This document shows, one piece after another, positions 36,066 through 45,371 of a DNA stretch of 52,335 nucleotides (within the stretch, counting starts at the first letter, position 1; every line of letters begins with the position of its first letter). The notes under the pieces are model-generated. The model ran no database searches. It had not been told where the DNA came from and worked only from the letters and a program-made list of their open reading frames with translations. The stretch comes from Paracoccaceae bacterium (GTDB lineage: Bacteria > Pseudomonadota > Alphaproteobacteria > Rhodobacterales > Rhodobacteraceae). The position numbers and the translations under genes are program-made. The DNA is taken from assembly GCA_021775315.1 (NCBI GenBank), contig JAJFIC010000069.1, positions 1 to 52,335 on the forward strand, in the 5' to 3' direction.

Positions 36066-36814
36066 TGGACAAAACGGCGATGCAACACAGCTTTGACAGC
36101 GGGCATGCCGGGCGAAATGCGCTGGGTCTGATTGTTCTGAAAACCGACGAAACGCTTGAGGTGGAACTGCGCGGGGTTTTTGCGGCGGCTGGCGCGGCTT
36201 GTTATCATTCGCGCATCAATAGTCATGCGCTGGTCACATCGCAAACGCTGGCGCGGATGGCGGCGGATTTACCGGATGCCGCGGCTTTGTTGCCCGAAGG
36301 GGTGCCATTTGGTGCGATTGGATACGCCTGCACGTCCGGGGCGACGGTTATCGGGGTCGAGAATGTTCGCAAATCTGTGCAAATGCATCATCCGGATGCA
36401 TCAGTAACCGACCCGATTTCGGCGGTGATGGCCGGATTGCGAGCCTTGAACGCCCGGAAAATCGGTTTGCTGACGCCGTATGTTCCTGAAGTTACGGCTG
36501 AAATGCAAAACCTGCTAACACGCGAAGGTTTTGAAATCGCAAAAGTCGGCGCTTTTAACGAAAGCCAAGATCGTTTGATCGCACGGATCAGCGAAGAATC
36601 GGTTCTGGCCGCAGTTGAGCACATTGGCAACAGCGATTGTGACGCGGTTTTTGCCTCATGCACAAATTTGCGCAGCTTTGGCATACTGGAAGAGGCTGAG
36701 CGCCGCATCGGCAAGCCCGTGGTTTCAAGCAATCAAGCACTTGGCTGGCATTTATTGCGGCTGGCCGGGCTGGAAACGCGTGGCATGGGGCCCGGGCGAT
36801 TGTTTACGGTTTAG
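36065..36814 (+). CDS. Asp/Glu racemase-superfamily protein (EutA-like)
   Basis: The 249 residues show the two-cysteine site of the Asp/Glu racemase, maleate isomerase and arylmalonate decarboxylase superfamily: C89 in IGYACTSGATVIG and C199 in FASCTNLRSF. GLIVLKTDETLEVELR, AACYHSRINS and VVSSNQALGWHLLRLAG resemble, from memory, the ectoine-utilisation protein EutA. The start codon shares one base with the M24 stop. Together with the two upstream genes it suggests a small amino-acid-derivative pathway. The reaction is not known. Confidence 0.75.
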   Translation: MDKTAMQHSFDSGHAGRNALGLIVLKTDETLEVELRGVFAAAGAACYHSRINSHALVTSQTLARMAADLPDAAALLPEGVPFGAIGYACTSGATVIGVENVRKSVQMHHPDASVTDPISAVMAGLRALNARKIGLLTPYVPEVTAEMQNLLTREGFEIAKVGAFNESQDRLIARISEESVLAAVEHIGNSDCDAVFASCTNLRSFGILEEAERRIGKPVVSSNQALGWHLLRLAGLETRGMGPGRLFTV

Positions 36815-36826
36815 CCCTGCGCCGCG

Positions 36827-39463
36827 CTATTCGCTTGCGGCAGGTTTCTTTTTCGCCGCCGGTTTTTTTGCCGCTGGCTTCTTCGCCGCAGGTTTCTTGG
36901 CGGGGGCCTTTTTCTTGACTGGCGCCTTTTTCTTTGCGGGGGCTTTCCTTTTGGCCTTGCTCCCGGCCTTGGCGGTGATCAGTTCGACCGCGATTTCCAT
37001 CGTCACGCTTTCGGGTTCCATGTCACGCGGCAGGGTCGCGTTGATTTTTTCCCATTTCACGTAAGGCCCATATCTCCCGGTCATCACATTGACGGGGCCG
37101 CCATCGGCGGGATGTTCGCCAAGCTCTTTCAGCGGTGTCGCCGCCGTTCCACGCCCGCCGCGCGCGGCTTTTTCAGCCAGTAATTCAACGGCTCGGTTCA
37201 TGCCAATAGTCAGGACTTCGGCGGGATCTTTGATATTGGCGTAAAGCTTTTTAGGCTTTTCATCGACCATGGTCGTGTGCATCACGTAAGGGCCAAACCG
37301 CCCAATGCTTGCCTCGACCGGGCCGCCAGCGGGATGCTCACCGATCAGACGCGGCAGCGAAAGCAAATCAAGGGCCTTTTGCAGATCGACATCCGTCAGA
37401 TCCATGCCCTTTGGAATGGAAGATCGCTTGGGCTTTGGATTTTCCTCGGTCAGGATGCCAAGCTGGACATAAGGGCCAAACCGCCCGGATCTAAGGGAAA
37501 CCGGAACGTCGTTTTCGTCATGGCCCAGAAATTTACCGTCCGGGCCCGCGATATCGCCCTCTTCCGCCTCACCAGCCAATGGGCGAGTGTAGCGGCATTC
37601 GGGGTAGTTCGAACACCCAATGAAAGCACCGCCAGAACGTGCGGTGCGCATAGACAAACGCCCATTTCCACAGTTTTTGCAAACGCGAGGGTCTGTGCCA
37701 TCTTCGGTCGCTGGAAACAGGTGCGGTTCCAGATATTCGTTTATCTTTTCAAGGACTTCTGTAATGCGCAAGTCGGCGGTTTCGGCAATCGCAGCAGAAA
37801 AATCGCGCCAGAACCGGTTAAGCACAACCTTGTAATCTTCGCGGCCACCGGAAATATCATCAAGCTCTTCTTCCAGCGAGGCGGTGAAGTTATAGCCGAC
37901 ATATTTCCGGAAATAGCTTTCAAGAAACGCGGTGACAAGACGGCCCTTATCCTCGGGATGTAGTCGGCCCTTTTCCTTGCGGACGTATTCGCGGTCCTGA
38001 ATCGTTGTGACCACAGAGGCGTAGGTTGACGGGCGGCCGATTCCCAATTCTTCCATGCGTTTGACCAGCGTCGCTTCGGTGTAGCGTGGCGGCGGTTGGG
38101 TGAAATGCTGCTCCGGCGTTACGGATTCCTTAACGATTGCTTCGCCTTCAGCCAATTGTGGTAGACGTTTGTCATCGTCGTCAATGACCTTGTCGTCGCT
38201 GCCTTCTTCGTAGATCTTCAAAAAACCGTCAAACAGCACAACCTGACCAGTGGCGCGCAACAAAACTTCACCATCTGCGGAACCAATATCGACCGAGGTC
38301 CGTTCAAGCCGGGCACCTTCCATCTGGCTGGCGAGGGTGCGTTTCCAGATCAAATCATATAGCTTGCGCTGATCGGGTTCCAGTTTTGCCAGCTTGCCAG
38401 CGTCGGTATCCATGTCGGTCGGGCGAATACATTCATGCGCTTCTTGCGCGTTTTTGGCCTTGTTTTTATAGACGCGCGGGTTTGCTGGCACGTAATCAGA
38501 ACCGTAACGGTTTTTGATGGTTTCGCGCGCGGCAGTGATCGCCTCGGGCGCCATATCGATGCCATCGGTCCGCATATAAGTGATGTACCCGGCCTCATAA
38601 AGCCGCTGCGCGGTCGACATGGTTTGACGCGCGCCAAAACCGAATTTACGCGATGCTTCCTGCTGCAAAGTCGATGTCATGAATGGGGCGGACGGGTTTC
38701 TGTTGGCAGGTTTGGCCTCGACCCGAGTAACGGCAAGGTCGCGCGACTGCACGGCGGATGCGGCCAGTTCAGCCGCCTCGGCCGAAGCGATGTCGAATTT
38801 ATCAAGCTTGCTGCCGCCCAGAACCGTTAAGCGACCCTCGAATTTTTGACCCCGTGGGGTGGTCAGCTGGGCCTTGACGGTCCAGTATTCGCGCGCCTTG
38901 AACGCCTCGACTTCCATTTCACGCTCAACAATCAGGCGCAAACACACCGACTGAACCCGGCCAGCGGATTTTGCACCGGGCAATTTGCGCCACAGTACCG
39001 GCGACAAATTGAACCCAACCAAATAGTCAAGCGCACGGCGCGCAAGATAGGCCTGTACCAGCTCCATATCCACGGCGCGCGGGTTTTTCATGGCCTCGGT
39101 AACGGCGGATTTGGTGATGGCGTTGAATACGACCCGCTCAACCGGTGTGTCTTTCTTGATGACTTTGCGTTTGCGCAAAGCCTCTTCCAGATGCCAGGAA
39201 ATCGCCTCGCCTTCGCGGTCCGGGTCGGTCGCGAGAATAAGCGAATTATCGATTTTCAGGGCATCGGCTATGGCGCGGATGTGTTTTTGAGATTGCGCTG
39301 CAATCTCCCATTTCATTTCGAAATCGTTTTCCGTGTCGACCGAGCCGTCTTTTGGCGGCAGGTCGCGGACGTGACCGTAGGACGCCAGAACTGTGTAGTC
39401 ATCGCCAAGGTATTTGTTGATGGTTTTTGCCTTAGCAGGGGATTCGACGACAACGACGGGCAT
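36827..39463 (-). CDS. topA: DNA topoisomerase I
   Basis: The 878-residue type IA enzyme relaxes negative supercoils. The Toprim domain starts VVVVESPAKAKTI and has DPDREGEA. The catalytic Tyr lies in YITYMRTDG. A Cys4 zinc-finger region (CKNCGNGRLSMRT...GCSNYPEC) follows near residue 600. The C-terminal tail is a Lys/Ala/Pro repeat of the AAKKP type, common in alphaproteobacterial TopA and likely DNA-binding. AAGGA is 6 bases before ATG 39463. It converges with the racemase-like gene with 12 bases between stops. Its normal partner dprA lies just upstream, separated by one opposite-strand gene. Confidence 0.96.
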   Translation of the reverse strand: MPVVVVESPAKAKTINKYLGDDYTVLASYGHVRDLPPKDGSVDTENDFEMKWEIAAQSQKHIRAIADALKIDNSLILATDPDREGEAISWHLEEALRKRKVIKKDTPVERVVFNAITKSAVTEAMKNPRAVDMELVQAYLARRALDYLVGFNLSPVLWRKLPGAKSAGRVQSVCLRLIVEREMEVEAFKAREYWTVKAQLTTPRGQKFEGRLTVLGGSKLDKFDIASAEAAELAASAVQSRDLAVTRVEAKPANRNPSAPFMTSTLQQEASRKFGFGARQTMSTAQRLYEAGYITYMRTDGIDMAPEAITAARETIKNRYGSDYVPANPRVYKNKAKNAQEAHECIRPTDMDTDAGKLAKLEPDQRKLYDLIWKRTLASQMEGARLERTSVDIGSADGEVLLRATGQVVLFDGFLKIYEEGSDDKVIDDDDKRLPQLAEGEAIVKESVTPEQHFTQPPPRYTEATLVKRMEELGIGRPSTYASVVTTIQDREYVRKEKGRLHPEDKGRLVTAFLESYFRKYVGYNFTASLEEELDDISGGREDYKVVLNRFWRDFSAAIAETADLRITEVLEKINEYLEPHLFPATEDGTDPRVCKNCGNGRLSMRTARSGGAFIGCSNYPECRYTRPLAGEAEEGDIAGPDGKFLGHDENDVPVSLRSGRFGPYVQLGILTEENPKPKRSSIPKGMDLTDVDLQKALDLLSLPRLIGEHPAGGPVEASIGRFGPYVMHTTMVDEKPKKLYANIKDPAEVLTIGMNRAVELLAEKAARGGRGTAATPLKELGEHPADGGPVNVMTGRYGPYVKWEKINATLPRDMEPESVTMEIAVELITAKAGSKAKRKAPAKKKAPVKKKAPAKKPAAKKPAAKKPAAKKKPAASE

Positions 39464-39637
39464 ATACAATCCTTGCTGGAAATGGCGATGAGCTGTGGGC
39501 GCGGAACATGGTTCGCCCGATGGGGGCTTGTCAATGGCTTACTTTTGCCCGCTTGATCAGCGGAGTTTGATTTGCGGGGATTGACGTGGCGGGAAGGTAC
39601 GGGTTTGATTGCGGAAATAATTTCGAAAGGATTAGCG

Positions 39638-40072
39638 ATGATCAGAATTATGCTGCTTGTGTTGAGCTTTCCTTTTATGGCCTGGGCCGGACCCGAGTAT
39701 GCAGAGCCGTCCCGTGGCAGCGATCTACGCCAAGCCTTAATGGACGCGATCCGGCCACACGCGATCTGGAGCTTTGGTGCGCCAGTTGAATTTGTGGTCG
39801 ATGATTTGCGCGTGTCTGGCGATGTCGGATACGCATCTTTGGCGCCGCAGCGACCAGGTGGCGTGGCGATTGATTTGATGCAAACGCCTTTTATGAAACG
39901 CGGTGAAATTGATCCGGAGTTTTATGACGGCGTGCAAATGCATGTGCTTTACCAGAAATCAGGGGCCACCTGGGTGGCCGTGCATTGGTCGATTGGGGCG
40001 ACGGATGTCTGGTTTGCCAGCCCGGAATTTTGCGCTGACTACAAACCGGTTATTCCAGAGTTTTGCTATTAG
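39638..40072 (+). CDS. Small exported protein, unknown function
   Basis: The 144 residues begin with a signal peptide (MIRIMLLVLSFPFMAWA, cleavage expected after AWA). The mature part, about 127 residues, has a FEFVVDD-like strand region, VGYASLAPQRPGG, and VHWSIGATDVWFASPEF, with two Cys near the end that could form a disulfide. It is of unknown family. AAAGGA lies 7 bases before ATG 39638. It sits alone on the plus strand between topA and dprA, which run the other way. Confidence 0.7.
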   Translation: MIRIMLLVLSFPFMAWAGPEYAEPSRGSDLRQALMDAIRPHAIWSFGAPVEFVVDDLRVSGDVGYASLAPQRPGGVAIDLMQTPFMKRGEIDPEFYDGVQMHVLYQKSGATWVAVHWSIGATDVWFASPEFCADYKPVIPEFCY

Positions 40073-40108
40073 AACCTTGCACTTTGCCATGTCCAATAAT
40101 CCAAACGC

Positions 40109-41269
40109 CTAAACGGTCAAAGACAACATGCCGCCGGATTGGCGGGCCAGTTTGCCTTCAAGTTCAAGCGCCAGCAATTCGCCGGATATTGTCTGCGTTG
40201 GCAGGTTCAACTCGCGGATCAGCTGATCTTCGGGGATGGGGGTCGGGCTGAGCAGCGACAGAATTTTGCGCGACAAGTCCAATGCCTCAGGGATCGTAGC
40301 TTTCGGCGGCTCGCCGGTATCGGTCTGGCAAACTTCGGTATGGCTTTGCAGGATCGGGTGCATGGGCGCGTCGGGTTGTGGCGTTGCCAAAGCGTCGATA
40401 ACATCCTTGGCAGAGCGCACCAGCGTCGCGCCATCGCGGATCAGCATGTTGCATCCCGAGGCCCGTGCGTCCAGCGGATGCCCCGGTATTGCCATTACAT
40501 CGCGCCCCTGATCCAGTGCTTCGCGGGCCGTGATCAGGCTGCCGGACTTTGCCGCACCTTCAACAACGATGACGGCACGGCTGAGGCCGGAAATCAATCG
40601 GTTGCGCCGTGGAAAATGCCGCGCCTGTGGGGCCAGCCCGATCGGTTGCTCGGAAATCAGCAGGCCCTTTTCGGCGATTTCTTCGGCCAGTTTTTGGTTT
40701 TCCCGTGGATAAATGAAATCCACGCCACCAGCCATGACCGCAATTGTGCCGGTTTCAAGGGCGGCCAGATGCGATGCAGTGTCGATCCCGCGCGCCAGAC
40801 CTGAGGTGACGGAAAACCCCGCCCGGCCAATTTCGCCCGCCAGCAGTTTCGCCATCCGAGTGCCTAGGCTAGAAGCGTTTCGTGCCCCGACCAGTGCGAC
40901 ATTATCCGGTGAAAAGGAGTGCTGGCCTTTGATCCACAGGATCGGTGGCGCGTCGGTGATTTCGGCCAGTAAAGAGGGATAGTCGGGTGTGCCTAGACAG
41001 ACCAGCCGCGCACCTGCGGCCTTTCCGGCGGCAAATTCGCGCACGGCCTCAGCATGGGGATAGGCGGTGTAGGTGTTGACACCGGCGGCGCGTGCAACCT
41101 CAGGCAAAGCGAGGAGCGCGTCGCGTGCGTTGCCGTATTCGCCCAACAGACGTCGGAAAGTCGATGGGCCTACCCGTCGGGAACGGATCAGTTGCAACCA
41201 GATGATGGCGTCGGCTTCATTAACGGGTGCGGGCGGCAACAAGGCCGACCCAAACAAAGAATCAGTCAC
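40109..41269 (-). CDS. dprA: DNA-processing protein DprA
   Basis: DprA binds incoming single-stranded DNA and loads RecA during transformation. The 386-residue protein has the Rossmann-like core: VALVGARNASSLGTRMAK, SGLARGIDTASH, GGVDFIYPRENQKL, HFPRRNRLISGLS and IPGHPLDARASG. A C-terminal winged-helix-like domain follows (PTPIPEDQLIRELNLPTQTISGELL). GTG 41269 is preferred: ACGGAG sits about 6 bases upstream. A TTG at 41299 is the alternative. The normal dprA - topA order is interrupted by one opposite-strand gene. Confidence 0.92.
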   Translation of the reverse strand: MTDSLFGSALLPPAPVNEADAIIWLQLIRSRRVGPSTFRRLLGEYGNARDALLALPEVARAAGVNTYTAYPHAEAVREFAAGKAAGARLVCLGTPDYPSLLAEITDAPPILWIKGQHSFSPDNVALVGARNASSLGTRMAKLLAGEIGRAGFSVTSGLARGIDTASHLAALETGTIAVMAGGVDFIYPRENQKLAEEIAEKGLLISEQPIGLAPQARHFPRRNRLISGLSRAVIVVEGAAKSGSLITAREALDQGRDVMAIPGHPLDARASGCNMLIRDGATLVRSAKDVIDALATPQPDAPMHPILQSHTEVCQTDTGEPPKATIPEALDLSRKILSLLSPTPIPEDQLIRELNLPTQTISGELLALELEGKLARQSGGMLSLTV

Positions 41270-41332
41270 TAAAAGCTCCGTGGCAGCGGATAGGGACAAA
41301 TCTGCGGTAAGATCGTTAATGAATGGTGAAGG

Positions 41333-41659
41333 TCACTGGGTTTGACTGCTATCAGGCTTTTTTGTCTTTTTCGCCCGGCGTTCAAGTTTCGCCATCCGGG
41401 CTGACACCAATTCTGAGCCGAACAAGTTCAGCGCTACGGCCACCACACCGATGCCAAGAAAGATCAGAACCGTTGTTCCAAGCTTCCCCAGAACTGTGAC
41501 GGGGACAAAATTCCCATAGCCGACGGTTGAAATCGTGACGACTGTAAAGAAATAGGCGTCAACCCAACCCCAACCTTCAACAAAGTGAAAAAAAATGGTG
41601 CTCAGCCCAATGATGCTGCCCGCCAGCCCCAACAGAACCCGGTATTTTGGTTGCGTCAT
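41333..41659 (-). CDS. Two-helix potassium channel subunit
   Basis: The 108 residues form a minimal Ion_trans_2 pore: TM1 (RVLLGLAGSIIGLSTIFFHF), a pore helix with the selectivity filter TVGYG in TISTVGYGNFVPVT, and TM2 (GTTVLIFLGIGVVAVALNLF). A basic C-terminal tail follows. A tetramer in the inner membrane is expected. There is no regulatory RCK domain. The ATG lies in the tldD stop (ATGA, 4 bases), so the two are coupled. Confidence 0.85.
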   Translation of the reverse strand: MTQPKYRVLLGLAGSIIGLSTIFFHFVEGWGWVDAYFFTVVTISTVGYGNFVPVTVLGKLGTTVLIFLGIGVVAVALNLFGSELVSARMAKLERRAKKTKKPDSSQTQ

Positions 41660-43083
41660 GCCGCGGATCCACCAACAGTCAGCCCGCCAATCAAAACCGT
41701 TGGCTGGCCAACACCCACCGGCACCCATTGGCCCGCTTTGCCGCAATTGCCCATGCCGGGGTCCAGCGCCATGTCGTTGCCGATGGCGCGGATTTGGTTG
41801 AGCGCGGTTGCCCCGTCGCCAATTAGTGTGGCACCTTTGACAGGTGCGCCGACCTTGCCATTTTGAACGCGATAAGCCTCGGTGCAGGAAAACACGAATT
41901 TGCCGTTGGTGATGTCCACCTGTCCGCCGCCAAAACCGACGGCCCAAATGCCGTCTTTGATGTCGGCCACCAATTCGCCGGGATCAGCCTGACCACCCAG
42001 CATGTAGGTATTGGTCATGCGAGGCATCGGCGCATGCGCATAACTTTCGCGTCTGCCATTGCCGGTTGGGGCGACGCCCATCAGGCGCGCGTTTTGCCGA
42101 TCTTGCATATATCCGACCAGAATACCGTCTTCGATCAGGGTGTTTTTGCCTGACGGTGTCCCTTCATCGTCAAATGTCAGCGATCCGCGTCGATCCGGGA
42201 TCGTGCCGTCATCCAGAACGGTGACGCCCTGGGCCGCAACACGCTTGCCCATGAGGCCCGCAAAGGCTGACGTTTTCTTGCGGTTGAAATCGCCCTCAAG
42301 CCCATGACCGATCGCTTCGTGCAACAGGATGCCGGGCCATCCGGGTCCAAGGGCTACGTCCATCGCGCCTGCGGGGGCTGGCACCGCATCAAGATTGATC
42401 AGGGCAACGCGCAGGGCCTCGTCTGCTGTGGATTTCCAATTTTCAGGGCTGATCAGACTGGTAAGATGCGTGCGCCCGCCGCCGCCCGCGCTGCCGCTTT
42501 CACGCCGCCCGTCTTTTTCAACGATGACCGACACGTTAAGGCGGGTCATCGGGCGAATATCACTCAGCAACGTGCCTTCGGGGCGCAGGATGAACACCTC
42601 TTGCAGGCTGGCGGCGATTGTCGCGGAAACCTGCACGACACGCACATCACTGGCGCGGGCATAGGCGTCAATTTCGCGCAGAACCCCGATCTTAACCGGG
42701 AATTCCGCGTCTTCCATGGGGTCCGCATCAGTATAAAGCCGGCGGTTGGTGGCATGGGGGGCATTCGCCAGTTTAGACCCGCCCGTGCCGACCGCCAAAC
42801 GGGCCGTTTCAGCCGCGCGACTTAGCGCTTTGGCCGAAATTTCGGTGGAATGGGCATAGCCCGTGGTTTCGTTGCACACAGCGCGCAGACCGAATCCTTC
42901 GGAGGCGTCATAGCTGGCGGTTTTCAGGCGGCCATCGTCAAAAACCAGCGCTTCTGAGCGGCGGCGCTCCAAAAAAATCTCGCCATCATCGGCGCCATCG
43001 ACCGTCGAACGCAGGGTTTTCAGGGCGTCATCGAGATCCAGCGAAGTCTCAAAAGGTTGGAACCGGCTTTGCTTTTCAGTCAA
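41656..43083 (-). CDS. tldD: Metalloprotease TldD
   Basis: TldD pairs with PmbA/TldE as a cytosolic zinc protease that processes microcins and the CcdA antitoxin. The 475 residues contain the HExxxH site in LLHEAIGHGLEGD and the family marks SGSAGGGGRTHL (within the mid-domain) and TFDDEGTPSGKNTLIEDG. TTG 43083 is the likely start: GGAG is 7 bases before it. An upstream TTG at 43134 would add 17 residues of non-family sequence. It is divergent from the oxidase cluster. Confidence 0.92.
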   Translation of the reverse strand: MTEKQSRFQPFETSLDLDDALKTLRSTVDGADDGEIFLERRRSEALVFDDGRLKTASYDASEGFGLRAVCNETTGYAHSTEISAKALSRAAETARLAVGTGGSKLANAPHATNRRLYTDADPMEDAEFPVKIGVLREIDAYARASDVRVVQVSATIAASLQEVFILRPEGTLLSDIRPMTRLNVSVIVEKDGRRESGSAGGGGRTHLTSLISPENWKSTADEALRVALINLDAVPAPAGAMDVALGPGWPGILLHEAIGHGLEGDFNRKKTSAFAGLMGKRVAAQGVTVLDDGTIPDRRGSLTFDDEGTPSGKNTLIEDGILVGYMQDRQNARLMGVAPTGNGRRESYAHAPMPRMTNTYMLGGQADPGELVADIKDGIWAVGFGGGQVDITNGKFVFSCTEAYRVQNGKVGAPVKGATLIGDGATALNQIRAIGNDMALDPGMGNCGKAGQWVPVGVGQPTVLIGGLTVGGSAA

Positions 43084-43263
43084 TTTAATCTCCAAATTCG
43101 CTGATTTTCCCGAAAAAGCGGCTGAATGCCGCAAAAGAGAAACTTGTTCTCAGGGCCGTATTATGGTTTCTCGCACGAAAGAAACAACTGGGGATTCTCT
43201 GTCGTATAGACAAGGAGTCGTCAGACTGGCAGAAAAACTGTCTACAAAACGGGAAGAACACGA

Positions 43264-44175
43264 ATGGTTATCGGGAAATTTTTCACCGGAATCGCGACTC
43301 TGCTGGCCGGGACGACCCTGAGCGGCGCGGTTTTTGCACAAGATGCTTTGCAGGGATTGGAAACAATCGGCAAACCTATCCCCAAAGGCATAGGTTTTCA
43401 GCCCGCGGCCACACCTGTGGCCGAGCGTTTGCAATGGCTGGACGGAATGGTTCTGATTATTATCACAGTGATCACCATTTTCGTCCTTGGATTGCTGTTG
43501 TGGATTTTGATCCGTTACAACCAGCGTGTTAACAAAACACCGGCGACATTCACGCATAATTCGGTGATCGAGGTGATCTGGACCATTGTGCCGATCCTGA
43601 TCCTGATCGTGATCGGTTCCTTCTCGTTGCCGACGTTGTTTCACCAAATGGAAATTCCCGAAGCGGATGTCAGCATCAAGGTGACAGGCAACCAGTGGTA
43701 CTGGTCTTATGAGTATTCCGACAACGAGTTTGAATTTGACAGCTTCATGCTGGGCCATCCCGGTACGCTGGAAGGCGAGCAGGCATTTGTAATGAACGAC
43801 GAAGTTCGCGCCTTGCTGAAGTCCAACGGCTATAGCGAAGACGAGTTCCTGCTGGCGACAGATACTGCCGTTGTCGTGCCGGTCAACAAAAACGTGGTTC
43901 TGCATATCACCGGTTCTGACGTGATCCATTCCTGGGCAATCCCGGCTTTTGGCGTCAAACTGGACGCCGTACCTGGCCGTTTGGCACAGACTTGGTTCCG
44001 GGCCGAAAAAGAAGGTGTTTATTTCGGTCAATGCTCGGAATTGTGCGGCAAAGACCACACCTATATGCCGATCACGGTCAAGGTCGTCTCGCAAGAAGTG
44101 TATGACGCGTGGTTGGCTGGCGCGATCGAGGAATATGCAGGCAAGCCGAGCCCTGTGGCTGTTGCCTCGAACTGA
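43264..44175 (+). CDS. ctaC: Cytochrome c oxidase subunit II
   Basis: The 303-residue precursor (signal peptide of about 25 ending AVFAQ) has two transmembrane helices, around 60-80 and 105-125, and a periplasmic cupredoxin domain. The CuA site is [12 protein letters not shown] with the ligand His at [17 protein letters not shown] and the tryptophan-rich stretch form the cytochrome c docking and electron-entry region. It heads the aa3-type oxidase assembly cluster; subunit I is not in the window. A hairpin separates it from ctaB. Confidence 0.96.
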   Translation: MVIGKFFTGIATLLAGTTLSGAVFAQDALQGLETIGKPIPKGIGFQPAATPVAERLQWLDGMVLIIITVITIFVLGLLLWILIRYNQRVNKTPATFTHNSVIEVIWTIVPILILIVIGSFSLPTLFHQMEIPEADVSIKVTGNQWYWSYEYSDNEFEFDSFMLGHPGTLEGEQAFVMNDEVRALLKSNGYSEDEFLLATDTAVVVPVNKNVVLHITGSDVIHSWAIPAFGVKLDAVPGRLAQTWFRAEKEGVYFGQCSELCGKDHTYMPITVKVVSQEVYDAWLAGAIEEYAGKPSPVAVASN

Positions 44176-44187
44176 TCTTAAAGGATT

Positions 44188-44218
44188 GATGCGTGTCGCG
44201 AACCGACGCGCATCTTTT
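44188..44218 (+). terminator. Strong hairpin between ctaC and ctaB
   Basis: GATGCGTGTCG (44188-44198) and CGACGCGCATC (44204-44214) pair over 11 positions with one G-U, around a 5-base loop. TTTT follows at 44215-44218. This has the form of a rho-independent terminator inside an operon, ending 3 bases before a possible ctaB ATG. Confidence 0.65.
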
Positions 44219-44232
44219 ACATGGATGATCCT

Positions 44233-45186
44233 ATGACTGACCTGACTGCATCCGAGCCGGGACAAGACGCCGAGTTTGGCGACTTTTTTGCGTTGCTCAA
44301 ACCGCGTGTGATGTCGCTTGTGATTTTCACAGCAGCGGCTGGTCTGTTTGTGGCCCCGATCCATGTGCATCCGTTTCTGGCTTTTGCGTCGATCCTGTTC
44401 ATCGCCATCGGTGCCGGGGCATCGGGCGCGTTGAACATGTGGTGGGACGCCGATATTGACGAGGTGATGAACCGCACCAAAGGTCGCCCCGTGCCTTCAG
44501 GTCGGGTCAGCCCGAATGACGCCAAGCTGTTTGGCCTGTGGTTGTCCGTGATCTCGGTCGGAATGCTGGGGCTGACGGCGAATTTCTTTGCGGCCGGTCT
44601 GCTGGCGTTCACAATCTTTTTCTACGCCGTTGTTTATTCGATGTGGCTGAAACGGCTGACGCCCCAGAACATCGTCATCGGTGGCGCGGCTGGCGCCTTC
44701 CCACCGATGATCGGCTGGGCGGTTGCGACGGGTGGCGTTTCGCTTGAAAGCGTTTTGATGTTCGGTTTGATTTTCATCTGGACACCGCCGCATTTCTGGT
44801 CGCTGGCGCTGTTTATGAATGACGATTATTCCAAGGCTGGCGTGCCTATGCTGCCGGTAACCCATGGCAAACGTGAAACCCGCAAGCAAATCCTGATTTA
44901 TTCGATCTTGTTGGCCCCCGTTGGCCCACTGCTGGCGTTTTCATCCATCGGCGGCCCGGTATTCTTGACCATATCGCTGGTGTTGAACAGTCTGTTCCTA
45001 ATGGGTGCATGGCGTTTGTTTCGCCGCCCCGAAGACGCGGCACAAAGCGATAAATACGCGGTCGAGCGCCGGTTCTTCCGCCTGTCGCTATACTATTTGT
45101 TCCTGCATTTTGTTGGCCTTCTGATTGAGGCAAGCCTGCGTTGGACTTCTTTTGACATGGCCGCTTGGCCGCACTGGGTGGGCTGA
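44233..45186 (+). CDS. ctaB: Protoheme IX farnesyltransferase (heme O synthase)
   Basis: This membrane enzyme adds a farnesyl group to heme B, giving heme O for oxidase heme A. The 317 residues have about nine membrane helices and the prenyl-diphosphate Asp motifs: NMWWDADIDEVMNRTKGRPVP (the first 20 residues being diagnostic) and DDYSKAGVPMLPV. LLKPRVMSLVIFTA starts the protein. ATG 44233 is preferred over ATG 44221, because the hairpin upstream leaves no space for a ribosome-binding sequence before 44221. The stop overlaps the next gene. Confidence 0.93.
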   Translation: MTDLTASEPGQDAEFGDFFALLKPRVMSLVIFTAAAGLFVAPIHVHPFLAFASILFIAIGAGASGALNMWWDADIDEVMNRTKGRPVPSGRVSPNDAKLFGLWLSVISVGMLGLTANFFAAGLLAFTIFFYAVVYSMWLKRLTPQNIVIGGAAGAFPPMIGWAVATGGVSLESVLMFGLIFIWTPPHFWSLALFMNDDYSKAGVPMLPVTHGKRETRKQILIYSILLAPVGPLLAFSSIGGPVFLTISLVLNSLFLMGAWRLFRRPEDAAQSDKYAVERRFFRLSLYYLFLHFVGLLIEASLRWTSFDMAAWPHWVG

Positions 45187-45371
45187 TGGCGATACATATT
45201 GAGCATGAATTGCACAAACGGCGGGCGCGACGAAACCTGTTTGTCGGGCTGGTTCTGGCTGGATTTGTGGTGATGGTTTTTGGCATCACCATGGTTAAGC
45301 TGACCAATGGCGGCAAGATAGAAGGGTTTGACCATTCTGTGCGCCCTTCGTTGGAAGTCGTGACAGAATGA
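45186..45371 (+). CDS. CoxF-like small membrane protein
   Basis: The 61-residue protein has a basic N-terminus (HELHKRRARRN), one membrane helix (LFVGLVLAGFVVMVFGITMV) and a short periplasmic end. A small protein at this position between ctaB and ctaG is typical of Rhodobacterales oxidase clusters, where it is often called CoxF. The ATG shares a base with the ctaB stop, and the stop overlaps ctaG by 4 bases. The role is thought to be oxidase assembly. Confidence 0.75.
   Translation: MAIHIEHELHKRRARRNLFVGLVLAGFVVMVFGITMVKLTNGGKIEGFDHSVRPSLEVVTE

Noticed and set aside
36830-36960. Lysine/alanine repeat at the end of topA as an unusual feature
   Set aside because: Lysine-rich C-terminal tails are common in alphaproteobacterial TopA.
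43150-44370. 406-residue open frame on the minus strand opposite ctaC
   Set aside because: It overlaps the clear ctaC gene throughout. Its translation is rich in His, Arg and Gln with no domain, typical of an opposite-strand shadow.
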